64,000 bases of DNA from Lates calcarifer. Its lineage: Eukaryota; Chordata; Actinopteri; Centropomidae. Position numbers and translations under genes: made by a program. Location: contig NC_066838.1 in the NCBI RefSeq assembly GCF_001640805.2, positions 12,549,132 to 12,613,131 of the forward strand. Reading direction: 5' to 3'. Within the stretch, counting starts at the first letter, position 1; each line of letters starts with the position of its first letter. Below are positions 1 to 11,095 of this stretch, one piece after another. The notes below the pieces were generated by a model that saw nothing but the letters and a program-made list of their open reading frames with translations, ran no database searches and had not been told where the DNA came from.

Positions 1-104
1 TCAGCGCTCTGTGGGCGCCGGAGGTTCCGGACATCAGAGACCGGACCAGCAGCCTCGACTGGCCGTCAAACCGACTCAGAAACATGCCGACGGTCAGACT
101 CTGA
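1..104 (+). CDS. Possible C-terminal exon end of an unidentified gene (partial)
   Basis: The window opens inside an open frame that ends at TGA 102-104. In this frame the codon third positions are strongly G/C (about three quarters), which favours it over the overlapping frame that stays open to TGA 143-145. The last residues would read ...NMPTVRL. I do not recognise the protein. An AATAAA at 280-285 on the same strand gives a sensible 3' end and supports a + strand gene finishing here. The upstream part lies outside the window, so frame, family and exon start cannot be settled. It could also be non-coding 3' sequence. Confidence 0.33.
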   Translation, partial: SALWAPEVPDIRDRTSSLDWPSNRLRNMPTVRL

Positions 105-279
105 TTAAGTTTTACACCATGCTTGCTGCCGCCAGTTTTTGTTGACGTTTCTTCTTCGCGAGTATAATTTGATTAAATCTGTGCTCCACATCGCCACCTC
201 GTGACAAAGTCAGACGCAACAAATTCTAACCTCTCAAATCAGATATTCACGATTACCAATGTATCATTGTACAACTATC

Positions 280-285
280 AATAAA
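280..285 (+). terminator. Poly(A) signal AATAAA of the left-edge + strand gene
   Basis: An exact AATAAA lies about 175 bp after the proposed stop at 102-104. Cleavage 10-30 bp downstream would end this transcript near 300-315, right where the opposing makorin transcript should end. Confidence 0.5.
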
Positions 286-329
286 GAGGACAAGACACTT
301 TTTCAGTGAGACAAAGTGTGAAGCAATGT

Positions 330-335
330 TTTATT
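330..335 (-). terminator. Poly(A) signal (TTTATT on +) of the makorin gene
   Basis: The complement reads AATAAA on the minus strand, about 720 bp past the makorin stop codon (TCA on +, 1057-1059). The interval 336-1056 is therefore the probable 3' UTR. It holds A/T-rich sequence and no other gene that I can support. Confidence 0.5.
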
Positions 336-1056
336 TTCTGTGTACAAGTACAACTTGTTTAAAAGAAATAAAATCTTAACATTTGTGTTCTTGCCAAAAC
401 CAGGAAAAAGGCGTCATTCCCATCACATGAGGCAGGTATGATCAGTAGTTGACCTTAGGAGAGGGGGTACAGTACACTTTTCATTTTTAGACAATTAAAA
501 CTACCATCCACACAACACTTTAAAATATCAAAATGGTGTAAACTGCTAGGATACAAGTCGGAAATGAGCACTCATGTTAATCAGTAGAGAGGTTAAATTA
601 ACAATCTGCAACACATTTGAAGCACTATGGCCATGGGAGGGTAAAATAAACCCTTAGGTAGAAGGCCAGATTAAACAGAAAATCATTAGAGATGGGACAT
701 ATCTTGAATTTCTATCTGCTTTGCTTATATCTAGAGGAGGGATAACACACCATGTGCCACAGAGAGGTAAATGTACACATTCTAAATTTCCAGCCAGATG
801 ACAGGAGGTATTTTCACAGATTCTCTTGAACTACCTGCTTTAATCTGACTGAATAAAAATATGAACACACTTGACACCCCATGGTGTCATGGGTGATATC
901 CCTGATCACGGCTACTCAAAAGTTGTTTCAATACTAATACAAAGAGGACAGAGGGGTCAAAACACAGCTATGTGTTCTCCTGGGACCAATAATTATATAC
1001 AGTTGAGGCCCCATTCAGTGGTTTCAGGCACTGACAAAAAAATAGAAAGAAAAAGC

Positions 1057-4000
1057 TCAGAAACCATACTCCTCAGTCAGGTAAAAAGGAAAGTCAAAGT
1101 CATCATCGTCATCATCTTCACCACCGAGGAGGGTCATGGCTATGAAAAAACTTAGCAGATCTACACCATCGTAGTCGTCATCTTCTGCAGGATACTGTGA
1201 GCAGGAAACCAGCGTAAGGGAAAAGTATATTCATCGATGCGTGTTATATCATGGATACAAATAGTCATGAGAACTTACAGCACACTAGAGGATAAAAAAA
1301 ACAAAAAACAAAAACGTATTTACCGGAAATGATCTGCGACGTGTAGGTTTATCGTGTCGATAAAGGCACTCTGTTTTGAAGGGACAGCATCTGTGTCGTG
1401 CATAGTAGCTACAGCTTTTCTTACTATAATAAGAGATGAGACAGAACAGGAGGTGGTCTTTAGTTGCATGTGTCAGACAAATCACAAGAACTCAGCACTG
1501 GTTTAAGATTGAAAACATTTATGCATTTAACTTCACATAATACTAAAAAGGCAAAAATGCATGAGGAAAAAAAAAAATTTAAAAGCAACTACATTTTGTA
1601 CTCGGCAGTGATGCAGCCACTTTTAGTTTCCTGATAATCGACATTAAGTTAGTCAATGACATGTACCTATCTTAATCTGACAGCTAGGTTCTGTTTGTGA
1701 AACAAAAGTTAGTGTTAATTTACCGTAAAGCTTTGTTACATTACAGACCTACTTTAACCTATAACACTCCTGTAGTCGCAGACGAGCAGGTTTATACTGT
1801 AGCGGATGATTGAGGTCCATTCAAGCATTAGTGGTATATATAGCCAGCTATTTATTGTCAGCAACTTTGACTTTTGGACAACGGATATTTTGGTAGCTTT
1901 TAAAAATAAATGTTTTAAGTGTCTGATAAGTTTAATCACACACTGACCAACTGAAAACCTTTGAGGTTTTTAGTTGCAACCAAGTTCCATCAGTCAACTT
2001 GAGTCAGATAGAAGAACACTGGGAGTTAAAAACATGCAAGAGATGGATAGGGCTGAGCAGGAGACATCAAGCTGGACTGGTATGTCCAGAATGAAGAAAA
2101 GGATCAATGACTTAAACCTAGAGAACTACAAATGTACAGAACTACACACCCCAGCCAGGACAAAGCAAGGGCAGACTTTAACTCCAAATCATTTTTTGAA
2201 CTACACTGATGTGGACATGTAAAAGTTTCAAAGCTCAGTCATGTTAGATCTGAGGCCCTTCATAAATCCATAACTAAAGTTTGAATGTAAAGTCCCTCCT
2301 GTTGATAGGAAACAGGAAATAAGACCAATTAAAAGCAATGAAGTCTGTAAACAGGAAGTCACTGTCACCTAACAACCTAACTTAAAAAAAAAAAAAAAAG
2401 TCTGCTTTATATGCTCAACAGATACATTTATTTTAAATATAAATATTACTTTGCCGTATTTATATCTACATGCATGAAGAAATCTGTGTGTTTCCAAGTT
2501 TGTTATATTAATACAGTTTTAGAATGAGTGAGAAATATCAACTTATATTCCACTTACATCCAAACTATGCAAAGTTTGAGTTTATGAACTGCTGGAGCAA
2601 CCAGTGATAGTGCTGCTATCAAAACTCAACCTCACCATACCTGCATTTCTCTTTGAAGGCAGCAATTAGACTCTCCTTTGCTTGTCCTTCAACCCAGTAT
2701 TTGTTCGGCACATAAAAGGCAGACCTCACTCTGCACTGTGGGCAGCTCCTGGGAAACGGTCATGAAACACTGATGTCAAAGGCAGATCCTTTACATTGTG
2801 TCGTCAGATGCAGTTAAATATTCAGACATTACTGAAACCTACTTTACCACGTCCGGCCCAAGGTCTTTTGTTTTCCTCCAGGTCATGATGCATTGTAAAC
2901 AAAAGGAGTGGCTGCAGTTTGGCAAGATTCCAAAAACATGGTTCCTTGGATCTGTCTTTTCGTACACCTTGTCCATGCAGATGCCACAGGCCACATTTTT
3001 ACTCTGGAGGAAGGCCTCCACTTCCTCCTCTTTCCCATGGGTGCTAGGGGTCGCAGCAGTAGCCCCGTCCTCTGTTGTCTCAGCTGAAGAGGTCTGCTGA
3101 ACACAAAAACTTTGCAATCAGGAAAAGCCTCCAGAGCTCGATCTAGTTTACTTCACTACTACTCCCTGTGGAATGATCTCACTCAACACAGTGAATTCAA
3201 TACAAACCTGCTCATTTATTCCAACACATGCACCTGCCTGAGCGACGTCTGAACTTTGGAGTGACTCCCAAGAAGCAGTTAGAAGAGAATCTTTATCTGG
3301 GAAAGAAAAAAAAATAAATAAAATAAAATAAAAAAATAACAATCAGTAAGTATGGAGAAATTCTAACTGAGGGCACTTTCACCATGAAAACATCCACCCA
3401 CCTTGTGATTGTTCTTCAGTAATACATGATGCCAGACTCCCAATGTTGTATTGAGTGTTTGAAATATCGTCTGATGTCGCTGATCTGCTGCATTCCTGCC
3501 TTGACATCACCTCAGCCTGCAGAAGGGCGGGCTCCGAGCCTCTTCTGTCAGGTGGAGCGCGAGCCGCACCGGAGGAGGAAGAGGCTATAGGCACTGAGCC
3601 TCTTCTACCTGCAATAGCTGCATCAATGCCAGGTTGAAGGACATGGAGATACCTGGTTTTGGAAAATATTGAAAAGGTTAAGAAATGTTTTTGCATATCC
3701 TGTTTTAGTTATATACACAACTGGAGAGAAAAAAAAAAACCAAAAATTAACAGCTTACCTGCAGCGTTCACCATACCAGCATCCACCTTTCTGATAGTAT
3801 CTACATATTTGAGTTGACGGTATAACTGGCCATTCATGTCGATAATTACACCTTGGACCAAATCTGCAAGAGCCATTTATGAAATGCCTGTAATGAAAAG
3901 GAGGGGAGTAAATTGTGTGAGTTGAGAAGCAGAGCTGGATTGTATGCCCTGGAGGAAACTGAGTCCAGTCTTCAAAATGCAAGTCTTTCAGGCCTCTGAA

Positions 4001-5446
4001 AGACTTGCACCTAGATCGGACTGGTTTAATCGGTTTATTTTTTAGATTACTTGATTACTCATTTGACAGATGCCTTTATCGAAAATGACTTGCAAGCGAG
4101 GGTCAACATTAAAGCGTCAGTGCAGCAGGAGTCCTTGAAACCCTAAGTACAAAATCTGTTCAATAAGGCAAAATGCAAGGAGATCAGTTATAGTGTACTA
4201 CAAATGCATGGTTGGTTAGTCAGAAATATATATTTTTAAGTCATTTACAACTTAAAAATTACATCTTCAGAGTTTCACATGACATCTTCCAAAGTGTTCT
4301 GTTTGACTTCAAGTCCAAAATACCGAAATATGTTTAGTTTACAGTGATATTAAAAAGAAAAGCAGGAAACCATTGCACTTAAGAGACTGGAATCAGAGCA
4401 TCTGGCATTGTTTCACAACTCTTGCTTGGAAAAAAAATGAACAAATTACTAAATTGCTGCCAGACATTGATATTTCTATCTACCAACTAACTGATTAACT
4501 CTCTGATCTACTAGTTCTAAGGAAAAGACAGTATTAGTATTAGAGGATTTCAGCAACAACAGCTTTGGTTATAAATGTTAAAACTTAAGTGGCAGCTGGA
4601 GCAGAGTTGCTAAATTTGTACAAAACAAAAACAAATGCTGCTGTAGATGACTGGAAAATTCCTATAACGCACCTGGAGACTTAACGAACCATGGACCCGA
4701 ATGTTAGAAAACAACAACAACGACGACGACGACGACAGCAACAGACACTGTATTTACAAATGCTATGAAAGAGCTGTCATCTATAAACATTTTCTAATGC
4801 AGTGTGTGTCCAGCTGGGCCAGACACGAGTTCCTGAACAGCTCAACTGTTGCATGTTTACGTGCTGTCGGAGATCATGGCTTCCAACTGCAGCAAGAAGT
4901 TATCAACAGTGACTAAAATTAGCTAGATACCTGTGTCCACTTTTCTTTTTTGAAATCACAGTTTAGTTTCACTCTGAATGGGATAACCGACTATCAAATC
5001 AAGGCAGAGGGCGTGTCGCTGCCAAAATCTGACGTATCGCTCAGTTTTGGCGAAATTTTCATCACAGGTCATGTTTGATACACATTCGGCCGTTTACAAA
5101 CATGGCTCTCCACGCTGCCATTTTTCCTAAAAGCTGAAACAACCACTATAACGCGACTTTGTCTTATTTTATTTCTAACAATGGCAGTAAAGTTTTTAAT
5201 TAACGAAAAGTCACCTACAGGCTTTTAACGACCGCATTCGAATGCAGCACGGCGGCATTTGAAAGTGGCACACTCTGCAAACGGAGATGTTAGTAACATT
5301 ATCACATCCGCTGCTCTCCTACTTTTTACCCACTTTTTTCGTTTTAACTAAGACCAAGTAACGCTGACCGCTTACCTACAAATACTTCCACCACGGCCCG
5401 AGTCCATCCTCCATGTGTTTTGAGCGTGCCGCCAAGCGCCCTCCAT
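1057..5446 (-). CDS. mkrn4: Makorin-type CCCH/RING-finger E3 ubiquitin ligase, mkrn4-like
   Basis: Eight coding exons on the minus strand keep phase: 5446-5376, 3887-3759, 3652-3402, 3296-3208, 3096-2843, 2748-2641, 1423-1324, 1194-1057, giving about 379 residues. Two N-terminal CCCH fingers of spacing C-x7-C-x5-C-x3-H lie at residues 23-41 and 52-70. The RING begins with CGIC (217-220), continues through NCSHSFCLQC, and ends with CPQC in the next exon. A further CCCH finger (C-x8-C-x5-C-x3-H) lies at about 305-324. The tail is acidic (runs of D/E) and ends FYLTEEYGF. This order is the makorin pattern: RNA-binding fingers plus ubiquitin ligase RING. Unlike MKRN1, I find no third CCCH finger or Cys-His motif before the RING; a low-complexity S/A/E-rich linker is there instead. 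The start could be Met14 (5407-5405) rather than Met1. The symbol mkrn4 is an inference from the short, fish-like form. Makorin membership is much surer than the paralogue. Confidence 0.8.
4025..4115. repeat. Probable SINE-like fragment in makorin intron 1
   Basis: The stretch contains words resembling the common fish retroposon core (GATGCCTTTATCGAAAATGACTT, split across 4070-4092, compared with the usual form GCTTTTATCCAAAGCGACTTAC). It is degenerate and short. Assignment is from memory of fish repeats. Confidence 0.35.
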
Positions 5447-5459
5447 CCCACCATCTAAA

Positions 5460-5560
5460 TAGTTTACAGCCGGTTGGTTTTACCAATTAACTTAGCAACG
5501 AGCCAATAGAAACGTGACGTTGACGTAGGTACGTAACGTTTCCCAAATTCCCATGTATCC
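5460..5560 (-). promoter_or_regulatory. Makorin promoter-proximal region with CCAAT boxes and tandem CRE-like sites
   Basis: Just upstream of the makorin start there are two CCAAT pentamers (5483-5487 and 5503-5507). Directly next to them are two abutting TGACGT hexamers (5515-5520, 5521-5526) and a further ACGTAACG. CCAAT is an NF-Y site and TGACGT a half CRE bound by ATF/CREB factors. Promoter activity is inferred from position and motifs; no TATA box is seen. Confidence 0.4.
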
Positions 5561-6803
5561 ATCTATGAGCCTGAACTCTTCCAGAGTTAAATAAGTGATG
5601 GCAGTCACACCAGAGGTTTATTTAACGTGGAAAAATCTGATGACCTGTAGGCATGTGTATTAGACATATATTCCGCCTTATATTGAAAAAAGTAGAGAAA
5701 ATCGGAAAAATCGGTGTTTCTAGTAAAGTTTATATGTGATATGTAACTAAACTAGATCTGCAGATAGGTTACATGTGACTATAAGGACGAAATTATTTCA
5801 AGTCTTCACACACAGGCATAGAGGTAGCTTACATCAACTTCTTTTTTTCTTTTCTCTTTTTTGGTGTACTCTCTCGTTTTATCCATCCACATCAGCCAAA
5901 AATCAAAATCAAAATCAAAGTTGCAATGTGTACCAAAAGCAGGAATTAAGGCAAAAATAAGAGTTATAAAAAATGTCAGAGATTAGATGAGACAGTTGAA
6001 ATTATGTCACAGATCATACATTAGAGGTAGATAGGGATCAAGAATAAGAGCACAAGAGGAGGCTTCTGAAGGTGGACTCCGTGTGCACCACTGCTGACAT
6101 ACTGAAGTCCATTCAGAATAAGTACAGTGAAAAAATAAGTCCTACAGAATGTGAAAATAAACAGTTGGAAACTTATGAATCCTGGCTACAGTATCATCAG
6201 CCTCTCCTAACAAGACATATCAGACTGTACACAGACCAGGGTAAAAATCTAGGACTGTGGCTATATCTCGGGTGAATACAGAAATGACTTATGATACCAG
6301 ATGCTGGATGTTGATTGATTCCTAATCATCCATTTTCCCAATAATGATACTGGGGTACAGTATGCTGGTTTTAGGTAAATCCTGCTAAGGCGTTAAAATC
6401 CAAGTTCCTCATCAAGGAAAAATTTGTTGGTATGCTTGATGATATATTTGGTACAACCTCAACTAAAAATGCAGGCATGTAATATGAAAAAAAAACACAT
6501 ACTTAATACATAAAACAAGATAATAATTCATGTTTTGCCCTTACAAGTATGATCAACAATTACAAATAATTAGTAACATAATTACAAAGAATAAACTAAG
6601 AAAAACCTTAAAATGGCAAGTTTGTGATAATTTTCATGTCCAAAGAAAGAAAGAAAAAAACAAAAACATGCTGTCCCTTGTACTTTAACGGGTCATGCTT
6701 TTATAGTGTCAGCTTCAGGAACTAAATCTGTGCAGCATAGTCCATTGGTTACCACTTGGGTAGATGGCTTTAAGACAAAACCTAAATAACTTGGATCTCC
6801 ACA
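5561..6803. other. Intergenic stretch between makorin 5' end and ppard 3' end
   Basis: A/T-rich sequence with short homopolymers. The open frames here (for example 5775-5960 and 6072-6275) are short, lack splice partners and match no family I know. No gene is supported. Confidence 0.6.
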
Positions 6804-6809
6804 TTTATT
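6804..6809 (-). terminator. Candidate poly(A) signal of ppard
   Basis: TTTATT on the plus strand is AATAAA on the ppard strand, about 730 bp past the ppard stop. The stretch 6810-7541 would be 3' UTR. It includes a (CA)n tract at 7298-7330 and otherwise nothing I can name. Confidence 0.4.
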
Positions 6810-7297
6810 GAAAAATGGAAATGGTATTGCACAGACAGCTGCATTGAGAGAGCTCTACACTGCTGGAGCCAGCCCAGTTTGTGTTCTATAAACCAAATGG
6901 CAAAGAAAGCGGTCACTGATGACGATGATGATGATGATAACGATGTAAACAAAAAACAATTTGTGCATCTTCAGCATCACCCAAAGTCTGAGAACAATCA
7001 CTCTTGGCATCATAAGAAACTCTTGTTTAGTACAAACTGACGGCTCTTGTTTTTTAGTTTTTTTTTCTGTTTTCAACTATGCCATTGGTGTAAGAACATG
7101 AAATGCTTTCCCTTTACAGCAAAACACAGAGCTGAGGTGAGTGAGGAGAGGCTCTCTCTAGACGCTGCTCTGGGGTCAGCTTTTGCTATTAGGATGAAAT
7201 AGGAGCAGCCTTGGTGAGAAAACATATCATTCTCTCTGTTAAGTGACCGTTGTGGGAAACTAGGACTTGCAGCAAATGATTCCAGATGCTCATCTCT

Positions 7298-7330
7298 CAC
7301 ACACACACACACACACACACTCACACACAC
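7298..7330. repeat. (CA)n microsatellite in ppard 3' UTR
   Basis: A run of CA dinucleotides interrupted once by TC near 7321. On the ppard strand it reads (TG)n. Confidence 0.9.
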
Positions 7331-7541
7331 ATGCATACACACATTACTGTGCTGAAGGTAATGCTGACATTGTGAAGACTTTGCTGATTGTGTTAGCCCT
7401 ACCACGTGACTCTGCCTCATCTGCACATGTTAAAATCCATGCCCGAACGTGGAACAGTGCTTGTACTGAATGCAGTGTATTATTAGAAACGTAAATTAAG
7501 TCTGTAACAGTATTGCTAAAAGCAGTCTGTGCTGAAGAACA

Positions 7542-10500
7542 CTAATACATGTCTTTGTAGATCTCCTGTAGTAGAGGGTGGAGCGAGGTCTCCGACTCAG
7601 TCTTTTTAATCTTTTGGACAAGCTGAGCGTTCTCAGTAACCAGCTGACGGAGGTCGGCCATCTTCTGCAGCAGCTTGGGGAAGAGGTAGACAGAGTCAGA
7701 GTGGTTTGCTTGGAGGTGGAGGTCCAGGGCCTGGAGGATGCTGTCCTGACTCTGCTCCACCTGCTTCACGTTCATTAGCCCGGGACGATCTGAGAGAAAG
7801 AGACGGGACGAGAGGATAGCTCGTGTTGAGTCACAAGTTACACAGTAAACATACAGGGTCTTAACACCACATAGAATTGAATACCGTTCCATGATCATAC
7901 TGACCAAAGTATGAAAGTACGATGGCAAAGGGACAATATAGCCCAGAACCATATCATTATTATTATTACTTTTTTTCATTTTTCCATTACTTACAAGCAG
8001 TACATTGAACCGTAAAAGAAGGAATCTCTGTCTATCTGTAGTAAAATTTTCTTGACAATTGCTTCATCTGATTGACCTCAAACTTTGCAGGTGTATTGCT
8101 GAGGACCCAAGGAAGTGCAGTCTCAACCTTTAAGTATTTTTGGTAGTTTTTCAGTTCTCGAGGAAGCTTCAAACGTCGTTTTTCTACATGTTACTTGACG
8201 TGAAGAAAAAGACAGAACCACAGGAAAGAAAGGCAGAACTTAACTGTGACGGCACTTTCAGTCACTATCAAAGTGGAGTGGAACAGCCACCTCCAGCAGT
8301 AACAAAGACAGGCACATTTTATACCAGCACTGCACTAGTAACAATAATTTTTGATGATATAATTAATCAAATGAATGCAACCTGGAACCAGCACATGCAG
8401 CAAAAAATGGATGGAGGGATCAACCAAATACTAAAATAAAATTATTAATTCACTTGAGTTCATGTTTCTGCCCAAATTGAGACAAAGAGCTGCCTAGCAG
8501 TAGCAAAACTACTACTATTACTAATAGTGTTACTGTTAGCAGAAGTGATAGTTGCTGTTACAGGTCTGATGGTACACACTAGAACTCCACAAAAAATAAA
8601 ATGCTAGAATAGCTTCCTGTTGCACAATCCACTGTCAAAAACATACTAAGAGTAACATCCCCATACAGGCTGTAATCAGATACAAAAACATTTTAAAACT
8701 AACATTATTGCCTTTGGCAGGCAAGAGCCTTCAGTAAATAAAATGTAAGACTCTTTAATAACTTCTAAGGCCTTTTTTTAATTGAGGAAACTGAATTCTG
8801 AGCTTTTTAAGTCTTTTCGAGACCTGGAGATATCCCGAACACAGCAACAACCCAATATGACATTCTTTGTATTTCAAGAGTGAAACCCTCCAGTCTCACC
8901 TCCGCAGAGAATAATGGCAGCAACAAACAAGGCCAGGTCGCTGTCATCCAGCTCCAGAGCATTAAACTTCACAGCAAACTCAAACTTGGGCTCCATGATC
9001 TCATTGAAGGGCTTTCTTAAGCTGCGCAGGAACTCCCTGGTGACAAAGCCTTTGCCATTGGCCACCAACAGTCCATCTTTGTTCATAAGAGACGGCAGCA
9101 TGGCAAAAATGGCCTCGTGCACACCATATTTCAGCAAAGTCACCTGAAAAAAGCGTATGGAAAATTGTACATCAGTGTCCTCCTAAACAATCACATGCAA
9201 ATCAAGTTACTGTACAGCGCACTAAGGAGACAGTAACTCACCTGGTCATTGAGGAAGAGGTCCACAAACCCTGGAATGCACTTGGCGAACTCGGTGAGCT
9301 CTCGAACAGTCTCCACCGTAGTGCACTGGCAGCGGTAGAACACATGGACCCCAATCTCCTTGGTCAGGGGCGCACCTGGAACTAACTGGCTCCACACCAG
9401 ACCACTTTCTGCCTTCCAGAGTGTGTCCACATCATAGATCACAAACGGCTAACAGAGGGACAAAAATACATTTCTCTTGAATAAACATCTGCTACTGCAA
9501 AGACTCAGAACCAGAGTTCACCTGGTATGACATTTTAAAGGGAAAGTTATTGAGGATTATCACAATACTTGAATGGAATATAATCAGAGACACAGTTCCT
9601 TAACAACAAAGGCAGTATTTATTCCTGAGACGTTACAATGATCGCGTATTGATTAGAACTTACTGAAGTGCTGCTGGTTTTGCCTGTCAGGATGCTGCGG
9701 GCCCTCTTCTTGGTCATACTGAGGTTCTTCAGGTAGGCTGTGTTGACTTGTTTGGCCAAGGTCTTCAGGTCGGAGCCACCCGGTTTGCCAAGGTTCAGCT
9801 CCTCTGCAAGCAGGCCTGCCACCAGCTTCTTCCTCTCCGCCTCAGGCATACGTCCGTATCGAATCGCTGAACAAACACAGACTGGTTTTATTTTCAGTGG
9901 ATGTTCCAGGAGTAACTTTCTTTTGTGAATCAGAATATTCAAAGAATTCTTATGATTTCCCCATCAACTAACAGGGTGCATTTTACTTTATTGGCATTTA
10001 TCAGAGCAAATCAGTTACCGTGTGCTATGCTTGCTTGAAAATGTGTTTTCCCTTCCACCCCCCAGGCACCAAATTATGTAAAAAGGTTCCAAAGGAGATT
10101 AGAAAGGATTTGAAATAAATGAGCAGATTTGTTTTCCACTTCAAACTCAACCCCTGTCATTTCATAACGTTTTCATTTCATTTTTTGTTAAATAAAATCA
10201 CCAAATTAATGAAGTTCATTTGATAAAATATTTTCCCTCTCACCATCATGGGACATTCCCAAAGACAGGCACTTCTGGAAGCGACAATATTGGCACTTGT
10301 TACGATTCTTCTTCTGAATCTTGCAGGAACGCTCGCACCGCTCATATTCCAGTTTCATCCGCACGGTCCGTCGGAAAAAGCCCTGTGTGAGAAACGACAC
10401 AACTGGTTCAGCAACTCATGTCAGACAGTGCAAAACTACCATATCAAACTTTATAAACGTACTGAGGTATTGTGATGTGATACTCAAACTGTGTTACCTT

Positions 10501-11095
10501 GCAGCCCTCACAGGCGTGCACGCCGTAGTGGAAGCCCGAGGCCTTGTCCCCACAGACCTTACACTCCACACTGATCCCAGCCCCCGTGTTGTCCTCACGG
10601 CCGAGACGCAGCTGCTCTGACAACGAGGGTGACGAGGTATGGGACAAGTCTGCAATAAAAAAAAAAAAAAGACGCATGAATATTAAGGCATCTAAATATG
10701 TTGTGTTTCAGTTTGCAGGAAGCAAGTCATGTCAGTTTTGAAATAAAAGTCTTACCTGTGTAGCTGGATGCTGCACTGCTGTTCTGCTTGCTGTGATTGT
10801 TCTCCTCCTGATCCAGACCCTCTTTCTCTCTTTTCTTCTGGTCCCCTTTCAGGCCTTTGGAGACAGGCGTTACCTCCTTCTCTTCTCTGTCCTCCTCATC
10901 CTCGCTTTCCCTGGCCTTCAGCTCCTGCAGGTCCGTCAGCTCCGACACACTCGTCCCCCCGCAGCTGTCCGAACCTCCAGATTCTCCCTCCGGTGGCGTC
11001 CACCTGACATCAGCGGTGTCCTGGGGAGATTTGGGCTCGCAGTAGCCGTTCACCCCGTCGTGCTGCTCTGTAGCAGTTTGCTGAAACCCCTCCAT
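7542..11095 (-). CDS. ppard: Peroxisome proliferator-activated receptor delta (nuclear receptor)
   Basis: Seven coding exons in phase: 11095-10756, 10649-10498, 10382-10244, 9866-9664, 9448-9242, 9143-8900, 7789-7542, giving 510 residues. The N-terminal A/B region (about 1-140) is acidic and S/E-rich. The DNA-binding domain starts at C143 ([14 protein letters not shown]), has the P-box CEGCKG at the exon 2/3 join, and continues to the second zinc module ([18 protein letters not shown]). The hinge and ligand-binding domain fill the rest, with [31 protein letters not shown] and the AF-2 end [10 protein letters not shown]. This is the full PPAR architecture. As known for the family, it pairs with RXR on PPREs and controls fatty-acid oxidation genes. 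The A/B region is longer than in human PPARD (441 aa in total), as in fish paralogues. Which teleost copy (a or b) cannot be told. No frame breaks or missing zinc ligands were seen. Confidence 0.95.
8005..8170 (+). repeat. Dispersed fish repeat fragment in ppard intron 6
   Basis: Phrases such as CAAACTTTGCAGGTGTATTG, GAGGACCCAAGGAAGTGCAG and the opening AATCTCTGTCTATCTG match a dispersed repeat I recall from other fish genomes. It sits between the last two ppard coding exons. The 99-codon frame at 8140-8439 that overlaps it is probably incidental. Class not determined. Confidence 0.35.

Noticed and set aside
2..145. Alternative + strand frame at the left edge, ending at TGA 143-145
   Set aside because: It is open, but its codon third positions are less G/C-biased than the frame ending at 104. 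Not excluded, only less likely.
7298..7330. CRISPR-like or regulatory array
   Set aside because: It is a plain (CA)n microsatellite. The same holds for the tracts at 13688-13715, 44414-44455 and 53510-53570.
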